DNA of 64,000 bases from Candidatus Gastranaerophilales bacterium. GTDB lineage: Bacteria > Cyanobacteriota > Vampirovibrionia > Gastranaerophilales > Gastranaerophilaceae. A program made the translations under genes and the position numbers. Below, piece after piece: positions 11,336 through 21,584 of this stretch (position 1 is its first letter; each line of letters starts with the position of its first letter). The stretch is taken from assembly GCA_944323395.1 (NCBI GenBank), contig CALUSI010000007.1, positions 34,362-98,361 of the forward strand, written 5' to 3'. The notes beneath the pieces are model-generated. The model saw only the letters and a list, made by a program, of their open reading frames with translations, had not been told where the DNA came from and did not search any database.

Positions 11336-13462
11336 ATGGATAAGATTGTAAAAAGAGACGGGGCAATCGTTAGTTTTGACGCAAACAAGATTGAAACAGC
11401 AATCTTAAAAGCAGCAAAAGTAACAAAAGAATTTGGCGAAAAAGAAGCAGCCAATGTAACAAGAAAAGTTGTATTAATGGCACAAGAAATTGCCAATAAA
11501 AAAGAGTCTAATTTAAAAGCGCCAACAGTAGAAGAAGTTCAAGATGCAGTTGAAGTTGCACTTTATTCATTCGGATACACTGCAACAGCAAAAGCATATA
11601 TTTTATATAGAGAACAAAGAAAAAGAATCAGAGATTTTGCTTCAGGTCTAAATATTGATATGGTTGACGATTACTTATCTCAACTTGATTGGCAAGTTAA
11701 TGAAAATTCTAATATGTCTTATTCAATCCAAGGTTTAAATAACTACATTGCATCAAACATAAGTAAAAATTACTGGTTGAATAAAATTTATCCTAAAGAA
11801 ATAAAAGAAGCACATCAAAATGGCGATATTCACATTCATGACCTGAATATAATATCCGTATATTGTGTAGGCTGGGATTTAAAAGACCTTTTAATGGAAG
11901 GATTTAAAGGTGTAAAAGGAAAAGTTTCAAGTGCACCTCCAAGACATTTTAGAACAGCATTGGGTCAAATGGTAAATTTCCTATATACAATGCAAGGAGA
12001 AAGTGCGGGAGCACAAGCATTTTCAAACTTTGATACACTTCTTGCACCTTTTGTAAGATACGACGGATTAACATATGATCAAGTTAAACAATGTATTCAA
12101 GAATTTGTATTCAATATGAATGTTCCAACCAGAGTTGGTTTCCAAACTCCATTTTCAAATATTACAATGGACTTAAATGTACCATCATACTATGCAGATC
12201 AACCTGTAATAATAGGCGGTGAATACAAAGAAGAGACATATTCACAATTCCAAAGAGAAATGGATATGATTAATAAGGCATTCTTTGAAGTAATGATGTC
12301 AGGTGACAGTTCAGGCAGAGTATTCACATTCCCAATTCCAACATACAATATTACAAAAGACTTTGATTGGGATAATCCGAATATTGAAGGACTATGGGAA
12401 ATGAGTGCAAAATATGGTATTCCATATTTCTCTAATTTCATAAATTCAGATATGAATCCTGAAGATGCACGTTCAATGTGTTGCAGATTAAGAATTGACA
12501 ACAGAGAGCTTGAATATAGAGGCGGAGGTTTATTCGGTTCAAATCCATTAACAGGCTCAATTGGTGTTGTAACAATGAATCTTCCAAGGATTGCATACTT
12601 AGCAAAAGATAAAAATGAATTCTTATCATTACTTGCAGATAGAATGGAAATAGCAAAAAATTCTTTGGAAATAAAGAGAAAACTTCTGGAAAAATTAACA
12701 GATAATGGATTATATCCTTATACAAAATTCTATTTAAGAGATATAAAAGCAAGATTTAATGTATATTGGAAAAATCACTTCTCAACAATCGGATTAATCG
12801 GCATGAACGAAGCTTGCTTAAATTTATTCGGTAAAGGAATTGATTCAGAAGAAGGTCAAACTTTTGCTTTAGGTGTTATGGATTTCATGAGAGATAAAAT
12901 AAAAGAATATCAAATTGAAACAGGTAATAATTACAATCTTGAAGCAACTCCGGCAGAAGGTACAAGCTACAGATTAGCAAAATTAGATAAAAGAAATACA
13001 CCAAAGATAATATGTGCAAATGAAAAAGAATATGATAACGGAGCTGATCCATATTATTCTAACTCAACACATTTACCTGTAAATTATACTGATGATATAT
13101 TTGAACTGCTTGATTTACAAGATGAATTGCAAACAAAATATACAGGCGGAACTGTTGTACATATTTTCGCAGGAGAAAGACTTTCTAATACAACAACAAT
13201 GAAGAATCTTGTAAAGAAAGTATGCACAAACTACAGACTCCCCTACTTCACATTTTCACCAACATTTAGTATATGTGAAAATCATGGTTATATTCCGGGA
13301 GAACACCAAACATGTCCTGACTGCGGAAGTGAATGCGAAGTATATTCAAGAATCGTAGGATATATAAGACCAATAAGTCAATGGAATAAAGGTAAACAAG
13401 CTGAATTCAAAACAAGAAAAACCTTTGTAATTGATGAAGAAAGATGCAAATGCACTTTTTAA
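11336..13462 (+). CDS. nrdD: Anaerobic ribonucleoside-triphosphate reductase
   Basis: 708 residues, ATG at 11336 after GAGGAG. This class III glycyl-radical enzyme reduces NTPs to dNTPs without oxygen. An ATP-cone regulatory domain is at the N-terminus (VKRDGAIVSFDANKIETAI). The barrel contains PTRVGFQTPFSNITMD. The C-terminal zinc site has CENHGYI and CPDCGSEC, followed by the glycyl-radical motif SRIVGYIRP. Length matches the family and no intein is present. The activase gene overlaps its 3' end by 19 nt. Confidence 0.97.
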   Translation: MDKIVKRDGAIVSFDANKIETAILKAAKVTKEFGEKEAANVTRKVVLMAQEIANKKESNLKAPTVEEVQDAVEVALYSFGYTATAKAYILYREQRKRIRDFASGLNIDMVDDYLSQLDWQVNENSNMSYSIQGLNNYIASNISKNYWLNKIYPKEIKEAHQNGDIHIHDLNIISVYCVGWDLKDLLMEGFKGVKGKVSSAPPRHFRTALGQMVNFLYTMQGESAGAQAFSNFDTLLAPFVRYDGLTYDQVKQCIQEFVFNMNVPTRVGFQTPFSNITMDLNVPSYYADQPVIIGGEYKEETYSQFQREMDMINKAFFEVMMSGDSSGRVFTFPIPTYNITKDFDWDNPNIEGLWEMSAKYGIPYFSNFINSDMNPEDARSMCCRLRIDNRELEYRGGGLFGSNPLTGSIGVVTMNLPRIAYLAKDKNEFLSLLADRMEIAKNSLEIKRKLLEKLTDNGLYPYTKFYLRDIKARFNVYWKNHFSTIGLIGMNEACLNLFGKGIDSEEGQTFALGVMDFMRDKIKEYQIETGNNYNLEATPAEGTSYRLAKLDKRNTPKIICANEKEYDNGADPYYSNSTHLPVNYTDDIFELLDLQDELQTKYTGGTVVHIFAGERLSNTTTMKNLVKKVCTNYRLPYFTFSPTFSICENHGYIPGEHQTCPDCGSECEVYSRIVGYIRPISQWNKGKQAEFKTRKTFVIDEERCKCTF

Positions 13463-14148
13463 TCGGTGGTATACAAAAAACATCATTACTTGATTATCCG
13501 GATAAAATAAGTGCAATAGTTTTCACTCAAGGATGTAATTTTAATTGTGGATACTGCCACAATCCGAGATTATTAAGTTCAAAACTCAATGAAGACATCT
13601 GTCAACCGGATGTCTTTCTTGAGTTTTTAAAAAAAAGACAAGGAAAACTCGACGGAGTAGTTATAACAGGTGGAGAGTCAACTCTTCAACCTGATATTGA
13701 AGCATTTATTACAGAAATAAAATCAATGAATTTTCTTGTTAAGCTTGATACAAATGGTTATAGACCGGAAGTAATTGAAAAACTTGTGTCTAAAAATTTA
13801 ATTGATTACATTGCTATGGATATAAAAGGTTCGTTAGATAAATATTCATTAATTACAAGACGAGAAATAGATACAAATAAAATTAAACAAAGTATAAATA
13901 TAATAATGAATGCAAATATAAATTACGAGTTCAGAACAACTGTTCTTCCTATACAAATTCAAATTGAAGATTTTGAAAAAATAGGAAATCTTATTAAAAA
14001 TGCAAAAAAGTACTATCTGCAAAAATTTATTGTCCAATCAGAAATAAACGATAAAACATTGATTAAAGAAAGAAACTATACAGATGAAGAGTTTAAAACA
14101 ATAATAAATATATTAAGACAATATGTACAAACAATCGAAATAAGATAG
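13444..14148 (+). CDS. nrdG: Anaerobic ribonucleotide reductase-activating radical SAM protein
   Basis: 234 residues. It uses a 4Fe-4S cluster and S-adenosylmethionine to generate the glycyl radical on NrdD. The cluster motif CX3CX2C is seen as CNFNCGYC near residue 31, followed by the SAM-binding GGE in VVITGGESTLQP. The length is that of the longer PflA/NrdG2 type rather than short E. coli NrdG (154 aa). It overlaps nrdD by 19 nt, so translation is probably coupled. A start at the third codon (ATG 13450) is possible. Confidence 0.93.
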   Translation: MQMHFLIGGIQKTSLLDYPDKISAIVFTQGCNFNCGYCHNPRLLSSKLNEDICQPDVFLEFLKKRQGKLDGVVITGGESTLQPDIEAFITEIKSMNFLVKLDTNGYRPEVIEKLVSKNLIDYIAMDIKGSLDKYSLITRREIDTNKIKQSINIIMNANINYEFRTTVLPIQIQIEDFEKIGNLIKNAKKYYLQKFIVQSEINDKTLIKERNYTDEEFKTIINILRQYVQTIEIR

Positions 14149-17100
14149 CTAAATTTCAATGGAATTAAGCTGACAGAATGTTTTAAATCCGGAACGCTCT
14201 CTGGTCGCAAATTCAATCATATTAGGCAACCTTAATTCTTTAGCAAGAAGAAGCGCTTTATTATAAAGTTCCGATGCTGTTCTAACATTTTCAGATGAAT
14301 AAATGTGTTTATTTTTCATAACTTCTTCTGTATATTTTGCATAGGCTATATAAAGTTCTATTAATTGATATTTTAGTTCGAACTGTTTAGCGAGCATTAT
14401 TGATTTTTCTAAATACATTTTTGCAGCAGCCAAATCACCTTTTCTCTGATATATTTCGGCAATATATTTTTGGAAATATATAATAAAGAAATAATTATTT
14501 ATTTTAGGACTTTGAGCAATTTCAAGCGATTTAGTTGCAGTATTTAAGGCTTTATCATCCTCTCCATTTTCCATAGACAACTTAACTATTAAAGCCCAAG
14601 ATAATAATGCACCAATTGCAACTTTCTCTTTTGCAAAGTATGTAATTTCTTCATTATAAATTTCTAAAGCTTTTATTGTATTTCCTTCTTCTTTTAAAAC
14701 AGAACCAAGTATTAACTTAATAATATTCTTTATAAAATGTTCATTTATATTATTTGTATATGCAGCAAGCTCAAATAAGTCAACTTTCAAATCATTCTTT
14801 TGACCGGATAAAACTCTATTTATTATATTAACTAAATTCCACTCAGCAAGTAGATTTTTCTCCATATTTTTATCTTTATATGAAGCAGCAAGATTATTCA
14901 AAATTTCATTAGATTTATTGATATCACCTAAAATTGTTCTTGCAAAAGCATCAATGATATCCACCTGAGTAGAATAATAGTTTGAATTATAATTATATTT
15001 TTCAATAAAACCTCTGATTTCAGAAATTGTATTTATGACCTGATTGTTACCCTGCAATGCATATGCTTTGGCAAGAGAGATTTTAGATATCAACCAAGCA
15101 TGAACAACAATATTCTTATAAGAACTTTCAATCGGCTTTAGATTCAAACCTTTATCTAATTCAGGGATAATATCCTCATTTACAAGATTAACAATCTGTT
15201 CACTATTTCCTATGTTCAATAGGGCTTTTAGCTTACGTGTATTTATAAGGGCTCTATCAAGCTCAGATACATTAGTTTGAACAGAATCAATACATTTTAT
15301 AATAGTATCTACAGCTTCCGTAACTCCAAAATAATTACCGGTTAAATAACAACTCTTTATAAAATAACCTGATAAATCTATTACTTTTCTAACATTTGAT
15401 TCTTTTATCTCATAATCTAAAACATTTGCTAAATAAGTAACAGATTCACTGGGCGATTTTTCACATAATAATTTACCAATTTCCTCATATATCTGAGTCT
15501 TAATAATTTCAGAATCAGAGACATCTTGCTCCTCAAGTATTTTCAAACATTGTTTTTGAGCAATAACATATAAATTAGTATCCCCAAGTTTGGCTGTAAT
15601 ACTTGCAGTACTTTGCCAAATCAAAAAAGCTTCATTTTTTGAAATGGCTTCACTACAGGATATCAACTTTTGCAAATTGCTTGATAAAATTAATGGTTTT
15701 AAAGATAAATATAATCTTTCTGAATTTTCTTTATATAATAAATCTTTTTTAGCTTCTTGATATATTAATTTCCATAATGTAAGACTTTTAAACTCACAAG
15801 TATAATTATCAACTTTTTCAATAAACATTTCTTGTATTAAATAATCCAACATTTTTTCAGCTTTATTAACAGGCATAGTAACAGCTAAACATAATATACT
15901 TGTTGCAAAACGATAGCCCATTATTGCAGCCATAAATAAAACATTTTTAGCACTTGGATTTAAAAAATTCAATCTGAGTTTTATTAACTCTTCAAAAGAA
16001 ATAGGATTAAACTCAGGTTTATTATCTTCATTAATTACAATATCATTATCTTTCAACGAAATATATCCGGAATCAAATAACAAAGCAACTTCTTGTTCCA
16101 TTCTAATTGCATTGCCATCTGACTTACGAACCATTTCATCAATATGCTCTTCGTCAAATATCTCATCAATTTTTATATATGTGCTTTTACTAACTGTTTT
16201 AATTAAATCCTCTTTTGTAAACTTTTTAACTAAAATAGTTTCAAACATATTTTCGTCCAGATTTGTCATATCAAAATAACTTTGAATAGATTTATTTTCC
16301 TGATATGCAACTAAAAGTTTCAATCTATTATTGAAGAAACCTTTTTGCATCATATGAATAATAAATTCATATGATGCACCATCTAAAAGCTCAAAATTAT
16401 CAATAGATATAATTAAGTTATTATTAACGAGGAAAGATTTAATAACTTTTTCTAATATAGAAAACATTTTTTGCTTATTCGCAAGTATATTTTCAAAACT
16501 ATCCTTTTGAGATGGATAAAAAATATTCAAAAAAGAAGTAAGTTCATCACCCTCGAGGAAACTAAAGACCTTAGAAAAATTACTTTTTTTAAAATCTTTA
16601 ATAAAAGATTCCGTACTATTTGTATAAGGAGGGAACCCCATAATTCGAAGAAACGCATCTTGGAAAAACCCAAAACTAGTAATTTGAACAAGTGGAGTAC
16701 AACTACCATATAATGAAAGAAACCCTTTTGTAGAAAGGCTATCAGCCACTTGCTTTAATACGGCAGACTTACCGCTACCTTCAACACCATTTACAGCTAT
16801 AACATTTTTTACCAATGAATTCTTTATTAAGTTAATTATTTTGAGAACAGCCTCTTCTTGTATATCTATTGAATTATCATCTAAAACTTCTTCCTCATCA
16901 TCTTTTTCTTGTGCATTTTCATCATTTATACTTTCAACTACAGATGCATCAATATCCTCTGTTAATTGCTCAACCGCAATATTTTCAGTTAATATATCAA
17001 CTTCTTCACCTTTTTCAGAAATACATGATAATTCATTTTCATCATTTTCTCCATTTATCTGAGTGTTTTCAGATTGTTCATCAGTTTCACTGTCTATATT

Positions 17101-17538
17101 AAATATTTTTTCTATGTCATAATTATTTTTATCATCTGTCAATGTTTCTACTAATGGAAGTTCGTCTTCGATACATTTCTTCTCCTCAACAAAATTATCC
17201 ATAGTTAAATCTAAATCACTATTTATGAAAGTTGGTTGTGGAGAGCTAAAAGACGATACAACCTCAAAATCAGCAAGTTCTTTTGTATCTTCTTTTAATT
17301 GTGACTGATATTTTTCTAAAGGAGACTTACATTTACGACATTCAGTAGCAGAATAGATATTAAAACTTCCACACACAGGACAATGTTTAAGAAGTTCAAA
17401 ACCACAATTTTTACAAATCTGAGTGCCAAAGATATTAATTGTCCTACATTCAGGACAATACATATTTACTTTTATCCCACAATTACTACATCTTATTGTA
17501 TTGTCAGGTAATTCTGCACCACATCTGCGACATATCAT
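14149..17538 (-). CDS. Zinc-ribbon, P-loop ATPase and TPR signalling protein
   Basis: 1129 residues. Three double-cysteine zinc ribbons occupy residues 3-70 (CRRC..CSNC, CPEC..CKNC, CPVC..CRKC). A highly acidic linker spans about 85-225. A P-loop ATPase follows, with Walker A GVEGSGKS (251-258) and a Walker B-like IISIDN near 380. The C-terminal 500 residues are TPR-like helices. This plan resembles bacterial zinc-ribbon/adenylate-cyclase/AAA_16/TPR proteins, but here the cyclase domain is missing and replaced by the acidic linker. It is the last gene of an operon, 8 bp after the sigma factor, so a role in controlling that sigma factor is plausible but unproven. Confidence 0.75.
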   Translation of the reverse strand: MICRRCGAELPDNTIRCSNCGIKVNMYCPECRTINIFGTQICKNCGFELLKHCPVCGSFNIYSATECRKCKSPLEKYQSQLKEDTKELADFEVVSSFSSPQPTFINSDLDLTMDNFVEEKKCIEDELPLVETLTDDKNNYDIEKIFNIDSETDEQSENTQINGENDENELSCISEKGEEVDILTENIAVEQLTEDIDASVVESINDENAQEKDDEEEVLDDNSIDIQEEAVLKIINLIKNSLVKNVIAVNGVEGSGKSAVLKQVADSLSTKGFLSLYGSCTPLVQITSFGFFQDAFLRIMGFPPYTNSTESFIKDFKKSNFSKVFSFLEGDELTSFLNIFYPSQKDSFENILANKQKMFSILEKVIKSFLVNNNLIISIDNFELLDGASYEFIIHMMQKGFFNNRLKLLVAYQENKSIQSYFDMTNLDENMFETILVKKFTKEDLIKTVSKSTYIKIDEIFDEEHIDEMVRKSDGNAIRMEQEVALLFDSGYISLKDNDIVINEDNKPEFNPISFEELIKLRLNFLNPSAKNVLFMAAIMGYRFATSILCLAVTMPVNKAEKMLDYLIQEMFIEKVDNYTCEFKSLTLWKLIYQEAKKDLLYKENSERLYLSLKPLILSSNLQKLISCSEAISKNEAFLIWQSTASITAKLGDTNLYVIAQKQCLKILEEQDVSDSEIIKTQIYEEIGKLLCEKSPSESVTYLANVLDYEIKESNVRKVIDLSGYFIKSCYLTGNYFGVTEAVDTIIKCIDSVQTNVSELDRALINTRKLKALLNIGNSEQIVNLVNEDIIPELDKGLNLKPIESSYKNIVVHAWLISKISLAKAYALQGNNQVINTISEIRGFIEKYNYNSNYYSTQVDIIDAFARTILGDINKSNEILNNLAASYKDKNMEKNLLAEWNLVNIINRVLSGQKNDLKVDLFELAAYTNNINEHFIKNIIKLILGSVLKEEGNTIKALEIYNEEITYFAKEKVAIGALLSWALIVKLSMENGEDDKALNTATKSLEIAQSPKINNYFFIIYFQKYIAEIYQRKGDLAAAKMYLEKSIMLAKQFELKYQLIELYIAYAKYTEEVMKNKHIYSSENVRTASELYNKALLLAKELRLPNMIEFATRERSGFKTFCQLNSIEI

Positions 17539-17546
17539 ATTATAAC

Positions 17547-18134
17547 CTAACTTTTACCACCATCTAAGAAATTACTTATTAACTTAGAAAGTTGCATTAG
17601 CCTTTTACTAACTTCAGATTGAGATAAATTCAAAAATTTTGCTATATCTGTCTGTTTTAATCCTTTGACATATCTAAGATAAAAAATATCTAAAAACTGC
17701 TGGGAAGGAACCTCTTTATGAACAACACAAACGGCATCCGATATTTTTTGAATACAGTCCTTTGTAATAAGAATTTCTTCTGCCGTTTCTTTAGGATCAG
17801 GAAAATCCATAATAAAAGACGGTCCCAAAGGTTGAGTTTTAACTTTAATCGTAGAGTTAAATTCCGGGACTTTAATTTCTTTTGTAGGTACAAAACCTTC
17901 ATTTGTTCTTCTAACTCTTCCTGAATTCTTAAGCACATTCAGAATAGAAGTATGAACTACCTTTGCCACATAATTTTCTATCTTCTGAATATTTGAAGAA
18001 GAATTAAATATCATATAAGTTTTTTGAAAAGCTTCACTACAAAAATCCTCAAACAAATCCTCGTTGCCCTTGAAATTTTTGTTTGCCTTTACAAATTTTT
18101 CTATTAAAGATCTCTGTTCTTCAACTAAAAGCAC
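17547..18134 (-). CDS. Small alternative sigma factor (sigma-70 family)
   Basis: 195 residues from GTG 18134. Region 2-like helices (LFEDFCSEAFQKTYMIF, IENYVAKVVHTSILNVLK) precede a region-4 helix-turn-helix (LRYVKGLKQTDIAKFLNLSQ, SEVSKRLMQL). Such factors direct RNA polymerase to special promoters. The spacer between the two regions is about 60 residues and carries a charged, Pro-rich stretch. It sits 48 bp after a protein with an anti-sigma zinc motif and 8 bp before the zinc-ribbon ATPase. The ribosome binding site is weak. Assignment as a sigma factor rests mainly on region 4. Confidence 0.78.
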   Translation of the reverse strand: MLLVEEQRSLIEKFVKANKNFKGNEDLFEDFCSEAFQKTYMIFNSSSNIQKIENYVAKVVHTSILNVLKNSGRVRRTNEGFVPTKEIKVPEFNSTIKVKTQPLGPSFIMDFPDPKETAEEILITKDCIQKISDAVCVVHKEVPSQQFLDIFYLRYVKGLKQTDIAKFLNLSQSEVSKRLMQLSKLISNFLDGGKS

Positions 18135-18182
18135 TAGTCTTTTTCTCTAATCTCGCATACCCATTCAATATAATAACATAAA

Positions 18183-20741
18183 TTATAATTTTATAACTAC
18201 TTTTAGGTAATAAATATCGGACTTAAGTGTGCTATCATTGAGTATCATGCTTTTTTCGCCATCAAAACTTTCTTTAATACTTTGTAACACTATGTTATCA
18301 ATTTCTTCCAAACCACTCGATTCGGATATTATAACTTTCTGTAGATTACCGTTATTATCTATGGCAAACTTAGCAGAAACAGAATCTTTCGGTGGTGTTT
18401 GCGTTGCATTCAAAATGTTATTTTTCAAGTTTTGTTTTAATGTATTATCTAAATTTTGGAGATAATTTTTAAAAGTTCTGTCACTAAACAATTCAGATGT
18501 ACAAAACCAGTTTAGGCCTCTGAGTGATACCCCACTACCACCTTGAGAGAAGGCATTAGCTATTGCTTTATTTACATCCCCATGACTTTTTCTTTCTACA
18601 GGCTTAATTAAATCACTTTCCGTTAAAGGTGGTACAGCAATAGTTCCCGTAGGTGGCATCGTTTCTAAAGCTTTGTTATCAATAGAATTTTGAGAATTTA
18701 CAACATCTTCAAGACCTACAGTATTAGCACTTTGAACGTTGTCAGATTCTGAATCAATTGGTTGTTCAAACATATCATTTTGGACTTCCGTTTTCTGAAC
18801 TTCTATGGAATTGGAATCACTTTGGGTATCAGAAGATACAACTTCTGTATTCGACTTATTTTTAAGCAATAAGAATACACCTCCACCAATAAGAGACATA
18901 AGGACAACTACTGAAATTAATAACAACGCAACCTTTGAAGAACCTTTAGAAATTTTTTCTTCCGGTATTTCTACATTTTCATCTTCATCTACATTTTCAT
19001 CTTGATCATCATCTGCATATTCATCATATTCTTTAAATTCCTCAGAATCATCATCATTATATTCATCGTACTCTTGAACTTCTTCAGCAACATCATCTTG
19101 ATTTTCTTCAGTATCATCTTCATCACAATCAGTATATTTATTATGAATTTCCGAACTATCTTTTAGAGAGTCCTCTTTTTTCTCTTCTTCATAATATTCA
19201 AAAGGTTCAACATTCGTATCAGAATTATTCTCATATTTTGAAGAACCATTATTTTCATACAATGCCTCATCTTCTTCCTTCGGATATTTTTCTAACTGTT
19301 CTGTTTCTTCATCAGAAACCAACTCATATTCTATATCATCTGTTTCAATGGATACTTCATCATCTTCAATAGGCTCTATTTCAGATAAAATATTTTCTGA
19401 CTCATCTTGATTAACTGGAGTTATATAAGAATATACTGGATTATCATTTTCATCGTAATCAACAATTACTTTTTGTTTGGTATCAACTTCATCAGACAAT
19501 AATTTTTCATCTTCCGCTGTAATCAAATCATCATTGGCTGTTTCATCAAATATAATAAGTTCTTCATTCTCTTTCAATACATCTGTAGTATTTTCACCAA
19601 TAACCTCTACATCAGATTGTAGCGACAACTCAGAAGTTACATTATCCTGTATGACTTCAATTTCATCTTTATTAAGTACCTCTCCTGAAGGAAGTTCAAC
19701 AAAAGAAGAATCTTCAATAATTTCCATATCTTCACTTGTTTTACTTATAATTCTATCTTCATTGTTGTCATCTTCTATAATTTGCTCTTCATTATTAGTT
19801 AAAGAAGAAGGATAAATGTCTTCAGTAGTCATTGATTTTTCTTTTATAACTTCAGAATCTTCTATAAAATCTTCTTCTATATTAAACAGTTCATCCAATA
19901 TATCAGAAACCGTTTCTTCTTTTGTTTCATCTGATTCTATTAAATTTTCATTATTTATATCATCACTAATATAAACTGTTTCTTCTTTACCTGCATATTT
20001 TTTATCATCAACACATTGTGCACCAATAATATTTAAGGTTTTATCATCCAAAAGTTCAGGATATTTAGCGGCATTACAACTAACCATTTCAAAACCTGTA
20101 AAACAACAAAATTCTGTTCTACATTCATCACATTCAAATAAATGTTTTAATATTCTGTTTTTTGTAGGCGTATCAATTTCATTATCCATTAAACCAAGAT
20201 AACATTCCTTGAAAAGTTCATGATCTTCTTGTTTTAAATTAACTATCTTTTTATTCTGAATTTTATTTAAAAATTCTTCATAAGAAATCAGGTTATCAAA
20301 CGCAATACTGTAATAATGGTAATCAAAAGCTTCTTTTGTAACATTTGCAGTATCAACAATACCAATTAACTCTGCATTTTTAAGTGCGGAATCAACTCTA
20401 ATAACAACATAAAAATCAGGAACAATGTCTGCATCATAATGAATTTTGGGTATTAAAACTGCATCACCACCGGTAACAACTCTAATATCTAAATGCCAAC
20501 CATTAACATATAAATCAGAAATTTCATATTGTTCATTGATTAGCGGATTTCTATATAAGGTCATAGATTTTTGTATCTGATATGATGTTTTTTCTATAGT
20601 ATTCAAAAAAGAATACAAAGCTAAAATAGAAGCATAAGCTCTTTTTCTTTGGAACTCATCTGACAATAAAGATGCATATATTTTGGCATATCCATAAGCT
20701 TTTTCATCTATTGTTAATTGCATTGTTTCCTTAATACTCAT
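18183..20741 (-). CDS. Transmembrane anti-sigma-like protein: DUF1822-like, zinc motif, acidic region, TonB/TolA-like C-terminus
   Basis: 852 residues from ATG 20741, chosen because GGGAG lies upstream; the frame extends to 20831. Residues 1-160 resemble the cyanobacterial DUF1822 family (MQLTIDEKAYGYAKIYA, VNGWHLDIRVVTGGDAVLIP). An HX3CX2C motif (HLFECDEC, His200, Cys204, Cys207) matches zinc-binding anti-sigma domains. A Glu/Asp-rich low-complexity stretch runs from about 250 to 600. One TM helix (VALLLISVVVLMSLIGG) is at about 602-624. The C-terminus (VSAKFAIDNNGNLQKVIISES) looks like a TonB/TolA C-terminal domain. It is the first gene of the sigma operon. Binding to the sigma factor is an inference. 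Confidence 0.7.
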   Translation of the reverse strand: MSIKETMQLTIDEKAYGYAKIYASLLSDEFQRKRAYASILALYSFLNTIEKTSYQIQKSMTLYRNPLINEQYEISDLYVNGWHLDIRVVTGGDAVLIPKIHYDADIVPDFYVVIRVDSALKNAELIGIVDTANVTKEAFDYHYYSIAFDNLISYEEFLNKIQNKKIVNLKQEDHELFKECYLGLMDNEIDTPTKNRILKHLFECDECRTEFCCFTGFEMVSCNAAKYPELLDDKTLNIIGAQCVDDKKYAGKEETVYISDDINNENLIESDETKEETVSDILDELFNIEEDFIEDSEVIKEKSMTTEDIYPSSLTNNEEQIIEDDNNEDRIISKTSEDMEIIEDSSFVELPSGEVLNKDEIEVIQDNVTSELSLQSDVEVIGENTTDVLKENEELIIFDETANDDLITAEDEKLLSDEVDTKQKVIVDYDENDNPVYSYITPVNQDESENILSEIEPIEDDEVSIETDDIEYELVSDEETEQLEKYPKEEDEALYENNGSSKYENNSDTNVEPFEYYEEEKKEDSLKDSSEIHNKYTDCDEDDTEENQDDVAEEVQEYDEYNDDDSEEFKEYDEYADDDQDENVDEDENVEIPEEKISKGSSKVALLLISVVVLMSLIGGGVFLLLKNKSNTEVVSSDTQSDSNSIEVQKTEVQNDMFEQPIDSESDNVQSANTVGLEDVVNSQNSIDNKALETMPPTGTIAVPPLTESDLIKPVERKSHGDVNKAIANAFSQGGSGVSLRGLNWFCTSELFSDRTFKNYLQNLDNTLKQNLKNNILNATQTPPKDSVSAKFAIDNNGNLQKVIISESSGLEEIDNIVLQSIKESFDGEKSMILNDSTLKSDIYYLKVVIKL

Positions 20742-21001
20742 ATTTTTAAATTTTCTCCCAAAACTCTGTAAATTAAAATATCCTCTATTTAATAAGAGTA
20801 CAATATAAGAAATTTTATTCCGAATATACAAAAACTTTTTTTATGTTTTGAAATATGTTATAATATATTTGGTTTCATTTGTGTATAAAAATAAATAACT
20901 TTGGGTAAATGTAACGTTTTGTAAAACTTATAGGTATAAAGAAACAATTTAAAATGATTATATGTTTTATGAATATACCAGTAAAAGTTTAGGAGGTAAT
21001 T

Positions 21002-21364
21002 ATGATCAATTCAGTAAGTTTCAGAAGTGCGGCAGCAACAAGTTTTCAAGAAAGATTAGCACAACCTCAAGCATATACAAAAGCAGAAACACCCCTAGCT
21101 GCTTCGGGGCTTGAAGGGAAAAAAGAGAACAAAGGCTCAACTGGTAAAAAAGTTTTAGGTACAATAGTTCTAGCCGGTGCTATTGCAGCAGGTTTAGCTA
21201 TTGGCAAGGGCAAAATCGGAGGATTAAAAGACAAAGTTAATAATGAAACCCTAAAAAAATGTCTTAGTGGTTTGGAAACTGCCGGAATAAAAATTGCAGA
21301 AAAAGCAGGACAATTAAAAGAATTGGTTTTAGCAAAACTACCAAAAACAAAAGGTACAGCCTAA
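21002..21364 (+). CDS. Small Ala/Gly-rich protein with one hydrophobic segment
   Basis: 120 residues with a strong AGGAGG ribosome binding site and a terminator behind it, so it is a stand-alone and probably well expressed gene. The N-terminus (MINSVSFRSAAATSF) resembles the short signatures of other small proteins in this window. A hydrophobic segment (VLGTIVLAGAIAAGLAIG, residues about 50-67) is followed by Lys-rich helical sequence. I recognise no family and suggest no function. Confidence 0.7.
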   Translation: MINSVSFRSAAATSFQERLAQPQAYTKAETPLAASGLEGKKENKGSTGKKVLGTIVLAGAIAAGLAIGKGKIGGLKDKVNNETLKKCLSGLETAGIKIAEKAGQLKELVLAKLPKTKGTA

Positions 21365-21402
21365 ACAAATAAATAATATTTAGTATAAAAAATAATTACC
21401 TC

Positions 21403-21431
21403 AAAAGGAACTCTAGTAAAGAGTTCCTTTT
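21403..21431 (+). terminator. Intrinsic terminator after the 120-aa gene
   Basis: AAAAGGAACTCT (21403-21414) pairs perfectly with AGAGTTCCTTTT (21420-21431) around a 5-nt loop, 38 bp after the stop codon. Confidence 0.8.
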
Positions 21432-21584
21432 CTAATTGTAACAATAAGCCAAAACGCTTGCTAATACAAAAATATTTATAATAAAATTAATAGTGTAACA
21501 TTTAGTTTACAAATATAAGAATTATAACAAATTTTATTTTTAGATGTTTTAAATTAGTAGAAGATAAATTTTAGGAGTTATAAA

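Noticed and set aside
11336..13462. Intein in nrdD or the gyrase genes
   Set aside because: All three proteins have normal lengths and uninterrupted motifs.
16841..19815. Ser-rich plus-strand frames opposite the acidic regions
   Set aside because: They are reverse readings of Glu/Asp codon runs in the sigma operon, which give Ser/Leu-rich artefacts.
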